Positions 21,284 through 32,627 are shown, counted from the first letter of the stretch. The stretch: 64,000 nt of DNA from Pseudo-nitzschia pungens (GCA_037355855.1 CM074764.1:3658001-3722000); one strand, 5' to 3'. Notes: generated from the sequence alone by a model not told the origin. Numbers and translations: made by a program.

Positions 21284-24200
21284 ATGGCGGATACCATCCA
21301 CACCGGACCCCGGATCATCAACAGATTTGCGGACATCTGTGTGGAGGTATTGGACCACAAGGGAAGGGGAAGGATGCTCCGGGGCCTATTAGACTCTGGG
21401 TGCTCCAAATCCATCATACTAAGGCACTTTGTCGACCGAAGTCAACTAACGAACCGGGACCAAAGATCTGTCACCTACAATACCTATGGGGGCAAGTTCA
21501 GAACCAGGTCTGCGGCTTCAGTGGGACTAAGGTTGATAGAATTTTCAAACTCCAAGACCATTAAATGGACCTTCCAAGTGGATGAATATCATCACCACGA
21601 GGAAGTACCCTATGACATGATCATAGGATCCGACCTAATGGCACAACTGGGACTGGATATAAAATACAGCTCCCGAACAATCGAATGGCAGGGCGACTCC
21701 ATCCCCATGAAGGGAATGGGGGAGCTTACTGACCCGGACAAATGTGAGGCTGTATTCTTTGCCAACACACAAAGTCCAATCCTCCAACACGAGGAAGAAA
21801 GGCAAGCAAAGATCCTGGACGCCGACTACTCCAAAGTAGATATAGACTCCATGGTCAACGAACTGGAGATCACAGACGCGTCTAAGGAGGCCCTGAAGAA
21901 AACATTGAAGAAGTTCCCCACACTCTTTGGCGGAGGTCTGGGACTGCTCAAGAATATTGAACCGGTATCTATTGAACTCCAACCAGGGGTTAAACCGGTC
22001 AGGCAGAGGTACTATTCAGTACCCCATGCCTTTGAACAAGCACTCCGGAAGGAAATCAACAGGCTCTGTGACATTGGAGTCCTGGAGAAACTCCCCCATG
22101 ATGATGACTCACCATGGGCATCCCCGACGTTCTGTCAACCAAAGAAGACAGGGGACATTCGCGTCCTAACTGACTTTCGGAAGATGAACGCAGCCATCCA
22201 ACGAAAACCGTTCCCACTACCATGAATAGGGGAAACAATCCAGAGACTACAAAAGTTCAAATCAGCTACGGCGCTGGACTTGTCCCAAGGATACTATACC
22301 ATCCCCATTTGCAAGGAGAGCCAAAAGATTTGCTCTACCATTTTACCATGGGGAAAGTATGCCTACAAGAGACTGGCAATGGGAATCGCATGCGCACCGG
22401 ATATCTTCCAATCCGTCATGATGAACCTACTCGGTGATCTGGACTATGTCCTGGTCTATATTGATGATATTCTCATCATCCAGCGAGAAGGGGAATCCGA
22501 ACAGGATCACCTCAACAAAATCGATACAGTCCTTCAAAGACTGGATGACGCCGGCTTTCGAGCCAACCTCCGAAAATCCTTTTTCATGCAAAAAGAAGTG
22601 GAATATCTGGGATTTCTGTTAACAACAGAAGGCATTCAGCCCCAGCCAAAGAAACTGGAGGCGATGAAGCGACTAGAAGCCCCCAAGAACACCAAGCAAC
22701 TCAAGATGTTTCTTGGAATGGTAAATTTCTACCGGGACATGTGGAAGCGCCGCTCCCACATCCTAGCCCCTCTGAACAAACTAGCAGGGAAAAAGGGCAA
22801 AATGAACTGGTACTGGGGTCCAGCAGAGCAGAAAGCTTTCATGGAGGCGAAAAGGATGCTCGCAGAGGAAGCGAAGCTCGCATTCCCAGACTTTACGAAA
22901 CCATTTCATCTCTACTCAGACGCCAGCGACAGGCAACTGGGAGCCACTGTATGCCAAGATGGCAAGCCCCTTGGTTTCTACACCCGGAAACTGAACTCAG
23001 CGCAGCTCAACTACACTGTCGGAGAAAAAGAACTCCTGGGCATAGTGGAAGGGCTCAAGGCGTTTGAAGGAATCCTACGAGGACAAGACGTGATTATCCA
23101 CACGGATCACCTCAACCTACTGTACCAGCAGATGCCCACCCAGCGGATGGTACGGTGGAGACTCCTTATGGAGGAGTTCCACCCGGTAGTCAAACATGTT
23201 GCTGGCAAAGACAATGACGCAGCAGACGCGCTGTCTCGCCTGGACATTACGGATGATCCGGCAGATACAGTGGAATGGCTACCACCAAATAAGCCCCTCA
23301 CCTACGCGGATGAGGAAGAGCACCTCCGGCAACTACTATTCCCACTTGGAGAAGAACCGGAGGAATTCCAGGGCAATAGTGCATTCCCACTTGCCCCGGA
23401 CATGATTCAGTTCTACCAGCAAAAGGACACAGGAATCGTGAATGCTCTGGAAAAAGACAATCGACTGACCACCAAAATGGTGGAAGGTTACAGTCTAATC
23501 CACAAGGAAGGGAAGATTCTCGTCCCGAACAAACTCAAAGACAGAGTCATGGAATGGTACCACAGCATGCTGGTCCATCCCGGCGAGAAGAGAATGGAAC
23601 AGAGCATACGCTCCGTGTTCACCTGGAGAGGCCTGAGGAAGGACGTCCAGGACCTATGTAAACACTGTCACACGTGCCAGATGTTCAAAAAGAGTGGCCG
23701 GAAGAAGTATGGACTACTACCGGAAAAAGCAGCTGAGGTTACCAAATGGCAGAGAGTCAACGTGGACCTCTGGGGACCTGCAACTGTCCACAATAAAAAT
23801 GGTAAAGACTACCACATCCATGTCCTCACCATGGTGGACCCAGTGACCGGATGGTTTGAACTGGCTCACCTGAAGGACTCCCCAAATTCAGCAGAAACTC
23901 AACGTTTGCTAGACAGTACATGGCTGGCAAGGTATCCGCGCCCAAAGGAAATTGGCTTTGATGGCGGGAGCGAGTTTAAAGCAGAGTTCCAGGAGCTCTG
24001 CGACAACATGGGGATGAAAAGAAAGCCCAGTGGTGCCTGGAACCCCCAATCCAATGCTGTATTGGAGAGGATCCACCAGGTACTGAAGGACTGCCTACTA
24101 TCCTTTAACTTGGAACAAAGAGACCTCCACGAGAAGGACCCTTTCGAGGAGTTCACCACCAAGGCAGCATATGCTATCAGAAGCGCCATCCACACCACCC

Positions 24201-24547
24201 TGGGATATTCCCCAGCGCAACTGGTGTTTGGAAGGGACATGTTCATGCCTGTAAATTTCCCAGTGGACTGGGAAGCAATCCAAGCAAGGAAACAGAAGAG
24301 TATCCACAAGAGCAATATTAGGGAGAATCAGAAGAGGATTCCCCATGTCTATAAGGAAGGAGACTATGTCACCCTGGAAAGGAAGGGCATTATTCCGAAA
24401 CTATCCTTCCCACGACAAGGACCTTACAAGGTGCTCAAGGCCCATGACAATGGAACTGTAACTATTGAAACTGCTCCCTTTGTAACCGACCGGGTTAATA
24501 TCAGGAGAGTCCATCCCTATTATTGCAGGGATCCTATTAAGTCGTAA
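21284..24547 (+). pseudogene. pol: Gypsy copy 1 pol, broken by one in-frame UGA
   Basis: Encodes protease (LLDSGCSKS, active DSG near residue 38), reverse transcriptase (YIDD at 392-395), RNase H (LYSDASDRQ, then GEKELLG and HTDHLN), integrase (HCHTC zinc part, then D in VDLWGP, D in FDGGSEF, E in VLERIHQ), and a C-terminal GPY module (RQGPYKVLKAHDNG). A TGA at 22223-22225 interrupts RT. Copy 2 has CGA (Arg) at the same codon, so this is a single C-to-T change. The frame is otherwise open to 24547. The AUG at 21284 directly abuts the gag stop. Without readthrough, this copy yields a 313-aa truncated product. Confidence 0.93.
22223..22225 (+). other. Premature UGA in gypsy copy 1 pol
   Basis: TGA between Pro and Ile codons in the RT region. 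The matching codon in the copy at 32979-38819 is CGA. Confidence 0.95.
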
Positions 24548-24565
24548 CAGTACCATGGAGGAGTA

Positions 24566-24754
24566 TGCCGTGCACCAGAATACAGTCACGAGTACGCGCG
24601 GGACTGGATTAAGGATAAGGATAAAGACAATCGGCGAGTCGACAGAATCGCTGATTCGGAGAGCTCTTAGAACTGTAGCAAATAGACTAATCAGTAGAGC
24701 TCACAATTTGCATATCACTACTATTCTAATCACTAGTAGACCCGGGGTATGGCA
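24566..24754 (+). repeat. 3' LTR of gypsy copy 1
   Basis: 189 bp, identical by eye to the 5' LTR. Preceded by the short purine-rich tract GGAGGAGTA and followed by the CATAC target duplication. Confidence 0.97.
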
Positions 24755-24759
24755 CATAC

Positions 24760-25940
24760 TAGTACTACTAGTACATCAGCAGTAGCATTTGTTCTCCTTG
24801 ACAAACTCTCTTAATGTCCTCTATTACTACTAGTATACTATACTAAGCTTTCTTTCATCATTTTGCAGTACCGGTATGTTATGGGCAGAGAAGTCCACAA
24901 TCAATATACCAAGGATTCATTATTTAGTCTCACCAGCACCAGTTGCATTATGGTTTCAATTTTATTGGTATGATTACGAAGTAGTAGTAATCTAACGAAG
25001 TAAACCTTACCATTTCACACGAAGTATTTCAAGTGCGCAACAAAGAGGCCAACCGGCGAACGGTGTACTACAGATGCTAATTACTTCGTACTATGGTTGC
25101 GCAGCTCGGTAGCTCGGAGGCAGAGTGCGTAGCGACCGCGATTCAAACAGGGAAGGGACGACGGACGTTTACCGAGACACCACCGTCCCCTCGCAAAACT
25201 AAGGGTCGACTCGCAACATACCGTATCCGTTGGCCTTACTAATAGACAGCAAGCAGCAAACCTTAGGAACCTGGCGACCAACGCCGAACGGAAAAACTAC
25301 CGTAGTATGTACGGTAAGTTAACCTTATCCATGGCCGGACATCGTTCTGCTTTCGTTCCTCCCACAGAAGCGCAGCAGCGCTCGCATCGGAGCCACTGCC
25401 GCTCGGATTGCTTCCACCAGCGCGGGACAGTACTAGTACTAGTAGTACTACTAGTAGTACGGTAGTTGCAGTAGTAGTAGTAGTAGTAGTAGTATTGCGC
25501 GGCACCGCAACCTTTGGAACGCCGGAACGGGTCACAACACAAACAAAACGAAAGCCTTCGTGGCACCCGACTACTTCTTTCTTTCTTTCTACTGCAGACC
25601 AAGCTCGGATAGATTGCACTAGTACTAGCGATTGATTTGATTCCGACTCTCTCCGGCGTTTTTGTTTTCGAGCGTTCCCGGAAGGGAGGTCGAGCCAAGC
25701 CGAGCCGAGCCGGGGGCGGTTGCCCGGCGTCCATCGGGCATCCACTCCCTACCGTTCCGTTCCGTTCCGTTCGTGCCGAGCTTGTTCGCTCCGCATTCGG
25801 ATCCGCATTTCCGTTTGCTTTCGCCCCGGAATGCGTACCTTGTCGTCGTCGTTGTTATCGTCGTTGTTATCGTCGTTGTTATCGTCGTTGTTATCGTCGT
25901 TGTTATCGTCGTCGTTGTTGTTGTTGCTGTTGTTGCTGTT
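24760..25940. other. Intergenic stretch downstream of the proton channel gene
   Basis: No gene recognised. It contains AGTACTAG microsatellites (25430-25495) and GTTGTTATCGTC 12-base units at about 25843-25912, just past the stop codon of the proton channel gene. Long open frames on both strands here come from these repeats. Confidence 0.5.
25843..25935. repeat. GTTGTTATCGTC tandem repeat
   Basis: About five copies of the 12-base unit, followed by GTTGTTGCT units. It lies directly 3' of the proton channel gene on its strand, so probably in its 3' UTR. Confidence 0.85.
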
Positions 25941-25941
25941 G

Positions 25942-27813
25942 CTAGTGGTCCTCGTGCATCAGGTGTCCCACTTGTTTGCACCTTTCGGGACATGCCATCC
26001 CGTGCTCCCGGAGACGTTCCTCGCACTTTTTCACGTGTTCCTTGAGGGGATCGTAAATGTCGTGGGTCAGATCCGAGGTCACCTCCATGATGCCCTGGGT
26101 TTTTGCGCGTGGTATTGTATCGTAATTGTATTGAAGTTGTATTGAAGTTGTATTGAAATTGTATTGTAGTTTCACGAGGGCCAATCGTTTTGCAACAATT
26201 TTGTTTGTTGTTGGTAGTATTATTGTTGTTGGTAGTATTGTTGTTGTTGTTGTTGGATCCGATGCAACAAGAGAGCACAAACGCATCGGTTGTTCGACGG
26301 AACCACCAACAAAAGAAAAAAAAAACAAAAAAACACGACAAGAAGCATTCATGGCGGTGAGACGAGAGCAATCCCCGGGGTTTCCCGTTGCGTTCCGAAT
26401 CGCACGGTATTCCCATCTGAATCGAATCGAATCGAATCGCATCGAATCGAATCGCATCGCATCGCATCGCATCGCATTCGATCCAATCCAATCCAATCCA
26501 ATCCAATCCAATCCAATCCAATCCAATCCAATCCAATCCAATCCAATCCAAAACGCAACTCCGCACGCGCCAACGACAACTGCCGCTGCTACCGTCCCGC
26601 TACTCACGTGCCCGATCCGGACAAACCGCCACAGCCGAAACAAAATGAGCACCCCCGTAATCTCGGCGACAACGTCGTGCAGAAAGTGCAGGGTCAGCTC
26701 CGCGACCAGGCTGATCGTGACCACGAAGAAATCCAGGGCCAAAAAGACCTGGCTGAAAAACTTGCAGGGTCCCAGGGCCACGATCTCCAGGGAAATCTCG
26801 ATGAAAAAGGTGCTTCGGCCATCCGGTGGTAGTCGGGCAATCCAACAACGCAACGCAACGCAACGCAACGCAATGAATAGATCCGATCCAACGCGATCAC
26901 GTGCGTGCGTGTTCGTGTTCGTGTTCGCGTGGGAAACGACAAGCAAGCAAGCAAGCAAGCAAGCAAACAAAAGCGAGCAAACAAGGGCAAGCAAGCAAGA
27001 TGAGATGAGTGGCCAGAGCATGCTTGCGTGCGATATACCGTATTCCCGTCTCGGGCTGCTCGCGAGGTTCGTTCTCGCGGTTCCGCGGCACCACTTTATC
27101 GTTTTCGCTTTTTGCTTTCCCAAATAATTAATTCATCGACTCGACTCGACTCGACTCGACTCGACTCGACTTTGCTTTGCTCGACTTGTTGAAACTCACC
27201 ACAAAATGAACACCGTCACGTAAAACAGAAAATTCTCGACTTTGTGCACCGAATCGTACTTGTGGGGATCGCACCCGGCCACCCCAATGTCTTCGTATCC
27301 GGCCTCGCAGACTCCTTCGTGGTGACCGTCACCGTGCGAAGTTTCTGCCAGCCACCGCAGGAATCGACCTCCCCCGTTGTCGACATTGCCGTTTCCGTTG
27401 CCGTGGCCATCACCGCCGCTCTCGCAGCAGGCCAGACAGTCCCGCTCGACCAGCCGGCACGAAGGAAACTCGGCGTGCAGAAACAACTCGGCAAAGATCA
27501 CCAAGACATCGAGCGACAGCAGCCCCAGGAGAATCCACTGGACCACTTTCTTGTGCAGGAATTTCAGGATCCTCGCCTTGTTGTGTTCCTCGCCGTGCTT
27601 CCCGGTCGCAAAGGCCAGGGCGCTCTTGCTGGTGGGAATGCCGAAGTTGATCCCGCTCGTTCGAATGTCGGGGCTGCTGTGGAACCGGGAGATCCTGGGT
27701 CGGGCGGGAGGGATCTCGGGAAGATCTTTGATCGTGTCTTCGCCTTCGTTTTCGAAATCTCTCTCGATTTCGACGGGTGCTTCGTCGGGTGGAGAAGGAG
27801 TCGTTGTCGTCAT
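25942..27813 (-). CDS. HVCN1-like: Voltage-gated proton channel (Hv1 family), three exons, 323 aa
   Basis: Spliced on the minus strand: exon 1 27813-27200, exon 2 26812-26608, exon 3 26094-25942. Both introns are GT-AG (donors GTGAGT at 27199 and 26607; acceptors ending at 26813 and 26095), and phases match. Four membrane segments: S1 about 89-112 with D102 in LLSLDVLVIFAEL (human D112, the selectivity Asp); S2 about 192-213 across the exon 1/2 junction, with E210 (human E153); S3 about 227-248 with D232 (human D174); S4 about 259-272, RLWRFVRI, with R264, R267 and R270. A short C-terminal charged helix with Cys follows. There is no pore domain, as expected for Hv1. The S1-S2 loop is long, Gly/His/Asn-rich and has several Cys. 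Start chosen at the first ATG, after a CAA-type repeat. Hv1 channels carry proton current in diatoms and coccolithophores. Correspondence with human residues is by eye. Confidence 0.9.
26095..26607 (-). other. Intron 2 of the proton channel gene, rich in pentanucleotide repeats
   Basis: 513 bp, GTGAGT donor and CCCAG acceptor. On the plus strand it holds AATCG/CATCG units at 26423-26478 and about fourteen ATCCA units at 26481-26550. These produce long repeated open frames that are not genes. Confidence 0.85.
26813..27199 (-). other. Intron 1 of the proton channel gene, rich in short repeats
   Basis: 387 bp, GTGAGT donor and GAAG acceptor. On the plus strand it contains AACGC units (26848-26873), AAGC units (26940-26967) and CGACT units (27136-27172). 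Confidence 0.85.
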
Positions 27814-27866
27814 TGTTGTTGTTGCTGGTGTTGTTGCTGGTGTTGTTGCTGGTGTTGTTGCTGGTG

Positions 27867-27898
<32 letters not shown>

Positions 27899-28417
27899 CT
27901 CTCGGGAAATTACACTGCGGTGGTTATGGATTGTGAATGGACCAATAAGATAACCTTACCGGTTTGCATGCTTTCGGTTTTCGGTTCGTTTTGTCAGTAG
28001 AAAGGTAAGATTTAACGTTCGACGTTCGAGTGCGAGTAATTACGGGCTAAGGCTTACAGAAAGATTAACCTTACCAGGATACGGTAATAAGTACTGTACG
28101 TAGTATTAGAAGTACTGTATTATCGAAAGTAAACCTTTTTTTTAAAAAAGGTTACTGTAATACTGCGAAGTAAGATTACAGTAAGTTAACTTACGGTAAG
28201 ATTACAAGTAAGGTTTACAAGTCCCCCGGTTCTAAATTCTAAATCTCCTACCGGTAAACTTACTTAACTTTACCGGTAAGTTACGACACCTGCTCTTTTC
28301 AGAGAATCAAAATCAAATTCTCATTCGAAAGTTCCCGTCTCGGACACCGCGATCACAGAACCCTCTTGTTTTGAGAGTATCGTACGGTACGGTAAACCTT
28401 ACGTAAGATTACCCGGT
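27808..28417. other. Intergenic stretch between the proton channel gene and the Harbinger element
   Basis: GTTGTTGCTGGT units at about 27812-27888 lie at the start of the channel gene. The rest is AT-rich with repeated TTAC/GTAA motifs (for example near 28080-28270). This is the probable promoter region of the channel gene; no defined promoter element was recognised. Confidence 0.4.
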
Positions 28418-28830
28418 AATGAGTGATTCCTGAAAACATTAATTGCATTAAAAGTTTATATAATAACGGTCGGTTTAGGTTTTCGGGAGATGATTTAGTC
28501 CTAATTAATGCAAATAATGCAAAATCAAAATCAGATTATGAATGGGCCGAACCTCCTCCTTCATAATCTGATACTCTGAAAAAATTCCCAACGGAATCTA
28601 AAAATCGAAAAACTTATCCAAATTTTAGTCGGGGAAGGGATGTCAGTCATTGAAAAAATTTATAGCATGTGTTTTGTAAATCGAACATGCGTTTTGACAT
28701 GCCTTTTGTAAATCGTCAACTTGTGTTTCAAATTTGATAACATGTGTACCTATTGCATTCGGTTAATTGTTTCCCTGAACTGCTTATCGATCACTCGTTT
28801 TGGAACTGCTGTTCAACCTTGCAGAGCAAA

Positions 28831-29832
28831 ATGCCTGGAAAAGGAAGAAAACATGGTGCTGGCAACTATGGCAATGATGAGCTGACTCACATGTTTGCTT
28901 GTTTGGAAGAAGTCTTACCCATCGGACCCGACGAGTGGCAGACAGTGGTTGATAAACATTCGGAAAAGTTCCCCGGAAGAGACGTGGATTCGATTAGAAG
29001 AAAATTCGCAACATACCATCGAAAAACTATACCCACTGGAGATCCAAAGTGTCCCTGGTATGTCAAAGAGGCAAAGAGGATCAAGTATTTGATTGGTCAG
29101 AAGGCAGAGTTTGGAGATGGCCAAGACGTGTTTGATATCGAGACCGGAGACTTTAATAACACGCGTACTGAAACCATGGAAAATGGAATAATTGATACTG
29201 GTGGTGAACAGCAAGAAGCAATGGGAGCAACAACAACCCAACAACAATTTGAAGCTGGTCCCCCTCTTCGACAACCATCACAGTATTCACAACAACGTTC
29301 ACAACTCATGATGGACGGCGAAGACGCCGATGACGACGCGTCATCTGAAGTTGCAATACCAAGAGGAGCAGCGAGAGGAGCAGCGAGAGGAGCAGCGAGA
29401 GGAGCAACACCAATCCCTATGTCTGTTTCAACAACTGGCGCGACGCCTACAAAACAGCAAAGAGCATCAAGCCCTTCTACTTCTACTCCATCGACGTCTT
29501 CAAAGAGATCGTATAGAACGATGAGATCAATTGCTGCTGAAGATCCAATTGTTCAAGTCTTCCAAAGGCAAATGGAAGAATCGCGCGCTGACAGACTAGA
29601 GGCCAGGCTTGACAGACTAGCTCGCGCTGAAGAAGCAAACAAAGCAAGGGAAGCACAAAGAGAAGAGAGGGAGGCGGCCAGGTTAGAAGCACGAGAAGAC
29701 AGACGTTTGTTGTTAGAAGCGTTTCGGATTGCCGTAACTCAGCAAGGAACTCAGGGACGAAATACGAGTAAGAGGAAGAAACATAAACATAAGCGCTCCA
29801 GCAGTAGTAGTAGTAGTAGCGACAGTGAATAA
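28831..29832 (+). CDS. Myb/SANT-like accessory protein of the Harbinger element, 333 aa
   Basis: The N-terminal 90 residues (GNDELTHMFACLEEVLPI, then WQTVV and VDSIRRKFATYHR) form a trihelix Myb/SANT-like DNA-binding domain. A Gln/Pro-rich middle follows, then four RGAA repeats, a Ser/Thr-rich stretch, a charged helix with many Arg/Glu/Ala (about 255-305), and a basic tail (KRKKHKHKR, then a Ser run) that looks like a nuclear localisation signal. In PIF/Harbinger elements this second protein is known to bind DNA near the termini and to help move the transposase to the nucleus. ATG 28831 was chosen because the domain begins just after it; the frame is open up to 28744. Confidence 0.85.
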   Translation: MPGKGRKHGAGNYGNDELTHMFACLEEVLPIGPDEWQTVVDKHSEKFPGRDVDSIRRKFATYHRKTIPTGDPKCPWYVKEAKRIKYLIGQKAEFGDGQDVFDIETGDFNNTRTETMENGIIDTGGEQQEAMGATTTQQQFEAGPPLRQPSQYSQQRSQLMMDGEDADDDASSEVAIPRGAARGAARGAARGATPIPMSVSTTGATPTKQQRASSPSTSTPSTSSKRSYRTMRSIAAEDPIVQVFQRQMEESRADRLEARLDRLARAEEANKAREAQREEREAARLEAREDRRLLLEAFRIAVTQQGTQGRNTSKRKKHKHKRSSSSSSSSDSE

Positions 29833-30111
29833 GGAACGACCAAAGGAATCGTAATGAATCGAATCGATATATCCGGAATCGATATATCCGGATAAATCCA
29901 TTGAGGAGGAACGTTATATCCGGTTCGAACGTTAGAAAGAATCGATATTATGATTAATATTTGGATTAATTTAAGTGCATTAAATGAATTTGTCAATTAT
30001 TTAACTCCAGAGCACCTCTCTTCGGTTTGTTTATCGATCTTATGGATCTTAAGGGGGTATTTTTTTGTCAAGAGACGTGTTTGCCTCGTTGTTGACGCTA
30101 TTAGCGCTTGT

Positions 30112-31305
30112 TTATTCCTCCGAGGACGATGGATCGAAAAAATTGTTGGCAGTAACAGTGGGTATAATGTTGTAAGAAAAGAATCCAGGTGTATCACTCA
30201 CGAAAGTGTTCCGAATAGTGTTGATCCCTATCTTGCTCGTCTGATAATTGTACAAGTGAATTACAAGGAAGAGTATCACTTTCCTTTCTTCTATTTGCAT
30301 CCGGTCTTTTAACCGGGGGAATCCTCCTTGTATCTGACGCATCCCCCACTCGGATAATTGTCGACAGCTTGTTGCAGCTCGGTTCAGTGCAACTCCAGCC
30401 GGTGTGTCTGGATCTCTTTGAGAACTTTTAATTAGGAAATCCTTGGATCCTACATTGAAGGCAGAGTCAACTACCACTCTGGCTTTGAACCGGTCATAGA
30501 TGTGCTCCATTTTTCCATATAAGCCATAATCAGCTTGTGTACTATCGTGCCAACTGCCGGGACAATTAAGCGTACAGGCCCTGATCAAACCGTCAGGACC
30601 GAAGATAATAACAGAGTTGACGTGTGTGTTTGATGTCCAACCATTGTGGTATCGGTTTTGAATCCTCCAATTACAAGACCTCTGCAAATCAAGTTTAAGT
30701 CCATCACAAGCTGCCCAGACTCGATGCTGTCCTAATAGTGGATACTTGGCACCGATAACTTTGATATAATTTTCGATTTCGTCTTTATCTGGCAATCGAA
30801 CGCGGGCAGAAGGATCCTTTTGTATTGCAAAAAGAAGTACTCTCCTGCCAAATATAAGCCATTTATACATAGGAGTGGCAGTTAATCCAAAGGCTAGACT
30901 AATCGATCTTGCTGCTGATCCACGCGTTCGAAACCAGTACAACACTAGCCCAAGACAACCCACAGCATCCATGTCGCGTCTTCGACCTTTCATCTTTTCG
31001 GGTTTCCGAACAATGCATCTTGTTGTCTCATTGTATGTATACATGTCAAAATAGGGTTCAAAGATAGCAAGCAGTTCGTGAAAGACTTTATGATCCATTC
31101 CACAACAGTTGAGAAGGGCTTGATCGTCCCCAGATCCAAACATGTAAGCGAATGGGGATGATGTGTATCTACGGATGGAGATTCGAGGATTTCTTCGGTC
31201 TCGTCTTCTTTTATCTTCAGGGGATAACTGCCTATAATTGTAATCAGGCATTCTATATTTCTTATAGTAGTAATAGAAAAAAATCATTTCGAGTGTTGAC
31301 ACCAT
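30112..31305 (-). CDS. PIF/Harbinger transposase (DDE_Tnp_4 type), 397 aa
   Basis: DDE endonuclease for cut-and-paste movement. It has a helix-turn-helix-like N-terminal half, with AARSISLAFGLTATPMYKWL at about 130-150. The catalytic triad is visible: D in WAACDGLKLD, D in ARVVVDSAFN, E in LSEWGMRQIQGGF. The NCPGSWHDS stretch between the first and second Asp is typical of the family. No stops. Met-1 at 31305 is the first ATG; MPDYNYRQ, starting at Met-19, is an alternative start. The gene ends about 280 bases from the Myb-like gene, tail to tail. Length is normal for the family. Confidence 0.93.
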   Translation of the reverse strand: MVSTLEMIFFYYYYKKYRMPDYNYRQLSPEDKRRRDRRNPRISIRRYTSSPFAYMFGSGDDQALLNCCGMDHKVFHELLAIFEPYFDMYTYNETTRCIVRKPEKMKGRRRDMDAVGCLGLVLYWFRTRGSAARSISLAFGLTATPMYKWLIFGRRVLLFAIQKDPSARVRLPDKDEIENYIKVIGAKYPLLGQHRVWAACDGLKLDLQRSCNWRIQNRYHNGWTSNTHVNSVIIFGPDGLIRACTLNCPGSWHDSTQADYGLYGKMEHIYDRFKARVVVDSAFNVGSKDFLIKSSQRDPDTPAGVALNRAATSCRQLSEWGMRQIQGGFPRLKDRMQIEERKVILFLVIHLYNYQTSKIGINTIRNTFVSDTPGFFSYNIIPTVTANNFFDPSSSEE

Positions 31306-31680
31306 TGTACTAGTTCTAATTCAGCAAGAGAAGAGGCTGTCGATTCGATTGTGGATTTGTCGATCGATTCGGTTGTTCGAAAAAGATTAAATTAATTTGC
31401 CAGAGTACATCCCCCCCCTGTTGTTAAGGATGCAAAATCAAGTAAAAAAGTTGATCTTTTTTTCGTGTTCCGAACAGAGCCGGCCTGCTATAGAGGTTCG
31501 GCTAATGACTTTTTTGTTTTTGGAAAGAGAATTCCAAATTCCAAAATGCCCAAAATAGGCACGAACGGAATCGACCGTTAAACTCTCATTCTTTAGCGTC
31601 CGTTGGGTGCGCAAAAAAATAAACGTTGTTTAATGCGATTTAATACTTTAGGTAATTTGTGTTTTCAGGAATCACTCAAT

Positions 31681-32627
31681 AATTACCGGTAACCTTACAA
31701 TACATATTACGGACGACTCTTAGCATAAGTTAACTTACTCGTAAGTTAACTTTCTCGTTCGATGGAACAGTTCTTCACGTTGTTGTAACGGTCAAACCTT
31801 ACTGTAAGTCTTACGGTACCGGTAGGAATACACAACGAAGGTTACAAAGTTCTTATTACTAGTAATACCGGTACGTACTTTGAAACTGTTGAGCGGTCGG
31901 AAATACCGGTAGTAATACGAAGTAATGGAAAGACACCCTCACTACTACTAAGAACAGTAGTAGTAACTACACAACGATAGAATGACTTATCTAAATCAAT
32001 GTATTACCGTATGGGACATTTTTTCCACCATGTCAGTGCCAATACGACGTCTGTTAAAACTGGTGTTTTTCTACCCTTGCTCGGAACTAAGGTTTACCCT
32101 AACCTTACCTCCAAAGGCCAATTTTTGAGACCCATCATCATTGTTGAGCCCCCCATTGATCACGCACTGCATTTTTTTCTTTTTAATTGTATATCATGAC
32201 AAAAAATGAAGGCACATGGCCTGAATTTATTCTTCTCCCGCATGTAACAAACATGTCACACTTTAACCTCTCAATATTAGCTATCTGCTTCCACCTCAAA
32301 AAATATTGTTGTCCAGCATGGTCTAAAAATTGTTTACTCTGTTCTACATTCTACCTTTCGTGGTGCTGTGTTCCCCTAACTTTTTATGCTACATTCTCAC
32401 AAGATTTTCAACTAGTACGTCGTCATGTAAAGTTTGCATTCTACATCCCCCAACTTTTCCACTTCTGTCCTCTCTATAGATTTTGTCCTCAACCGTGCAA
32501 TGTTTGTATTCCACATCGTACCAAAATTTGAAACCTTGTCCTCTAACATTTGTATGCTAGTACCACTGTCTGTCACATTGTTGTCTCACTCGTTAAAATA
32601 TGTAACCCCCTATATATAAATTGTGTG
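31681..32627. other. Non-coding stretch between the Harbinger element and the solo LTR
   Basis: TTAC/GTAA-rich at 31680-31960, then T-rich sequence with recurring TCTACATTCTAC-type phrases (32340-32600). No gene recognised. Confidence 0.5.

Larger units (their letters stand above)
18913..24754 (+). mobile_element. Full-length Ty3/gypsy LTR retrotransposon, copy 1
   Basis: 5,842 bp. The two 189-bp LTRs are identical by eye, start TGCCGTG and end TATGGCA. The target duplication is CATAC (18908-18912 and 24755-24759). Order: LTR, 745-bp leader, gag, UGA-AUG junction, pol (protease, RT, RNase H, integrase), LTR. Domain order RT-RNase H-integrase places it in Ty3/gypsy. Identical LTRs mean recent insertion. 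One in-frame stop in pol separates it from the intact copy at 32979-38819. Confidence 0.97.
28421..31677. mobile_element. PIF/Harbinger DNA transposon, apparently complete
   Basis: 3,257 bp. The terminal inverted repeats are 18 bases and perfect: GAGTGATTCCTGAAAACA at 28421-28438, with its complement at 31660-31677. The 3-base direct repeat AAT flanks both ends (28418-28420, 31678-31680); the family usually uses TWA. It carries the two proteins typical of the superfamily in convergent orientation: a Myb/SANT-like protein and a DDE transposase. Both frames are intact, so it could be autonomous. Confidence 0.92.

Noticed and set aside
25625..27127. Long open frames on both strands with repeated short peptides (such as IGLDW)
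   Set aside because: They come from ATCCA/TGGAT pentanucleotide repeats in intron 2 and overlap the spliced proton channel exons; no separate gene is supported.
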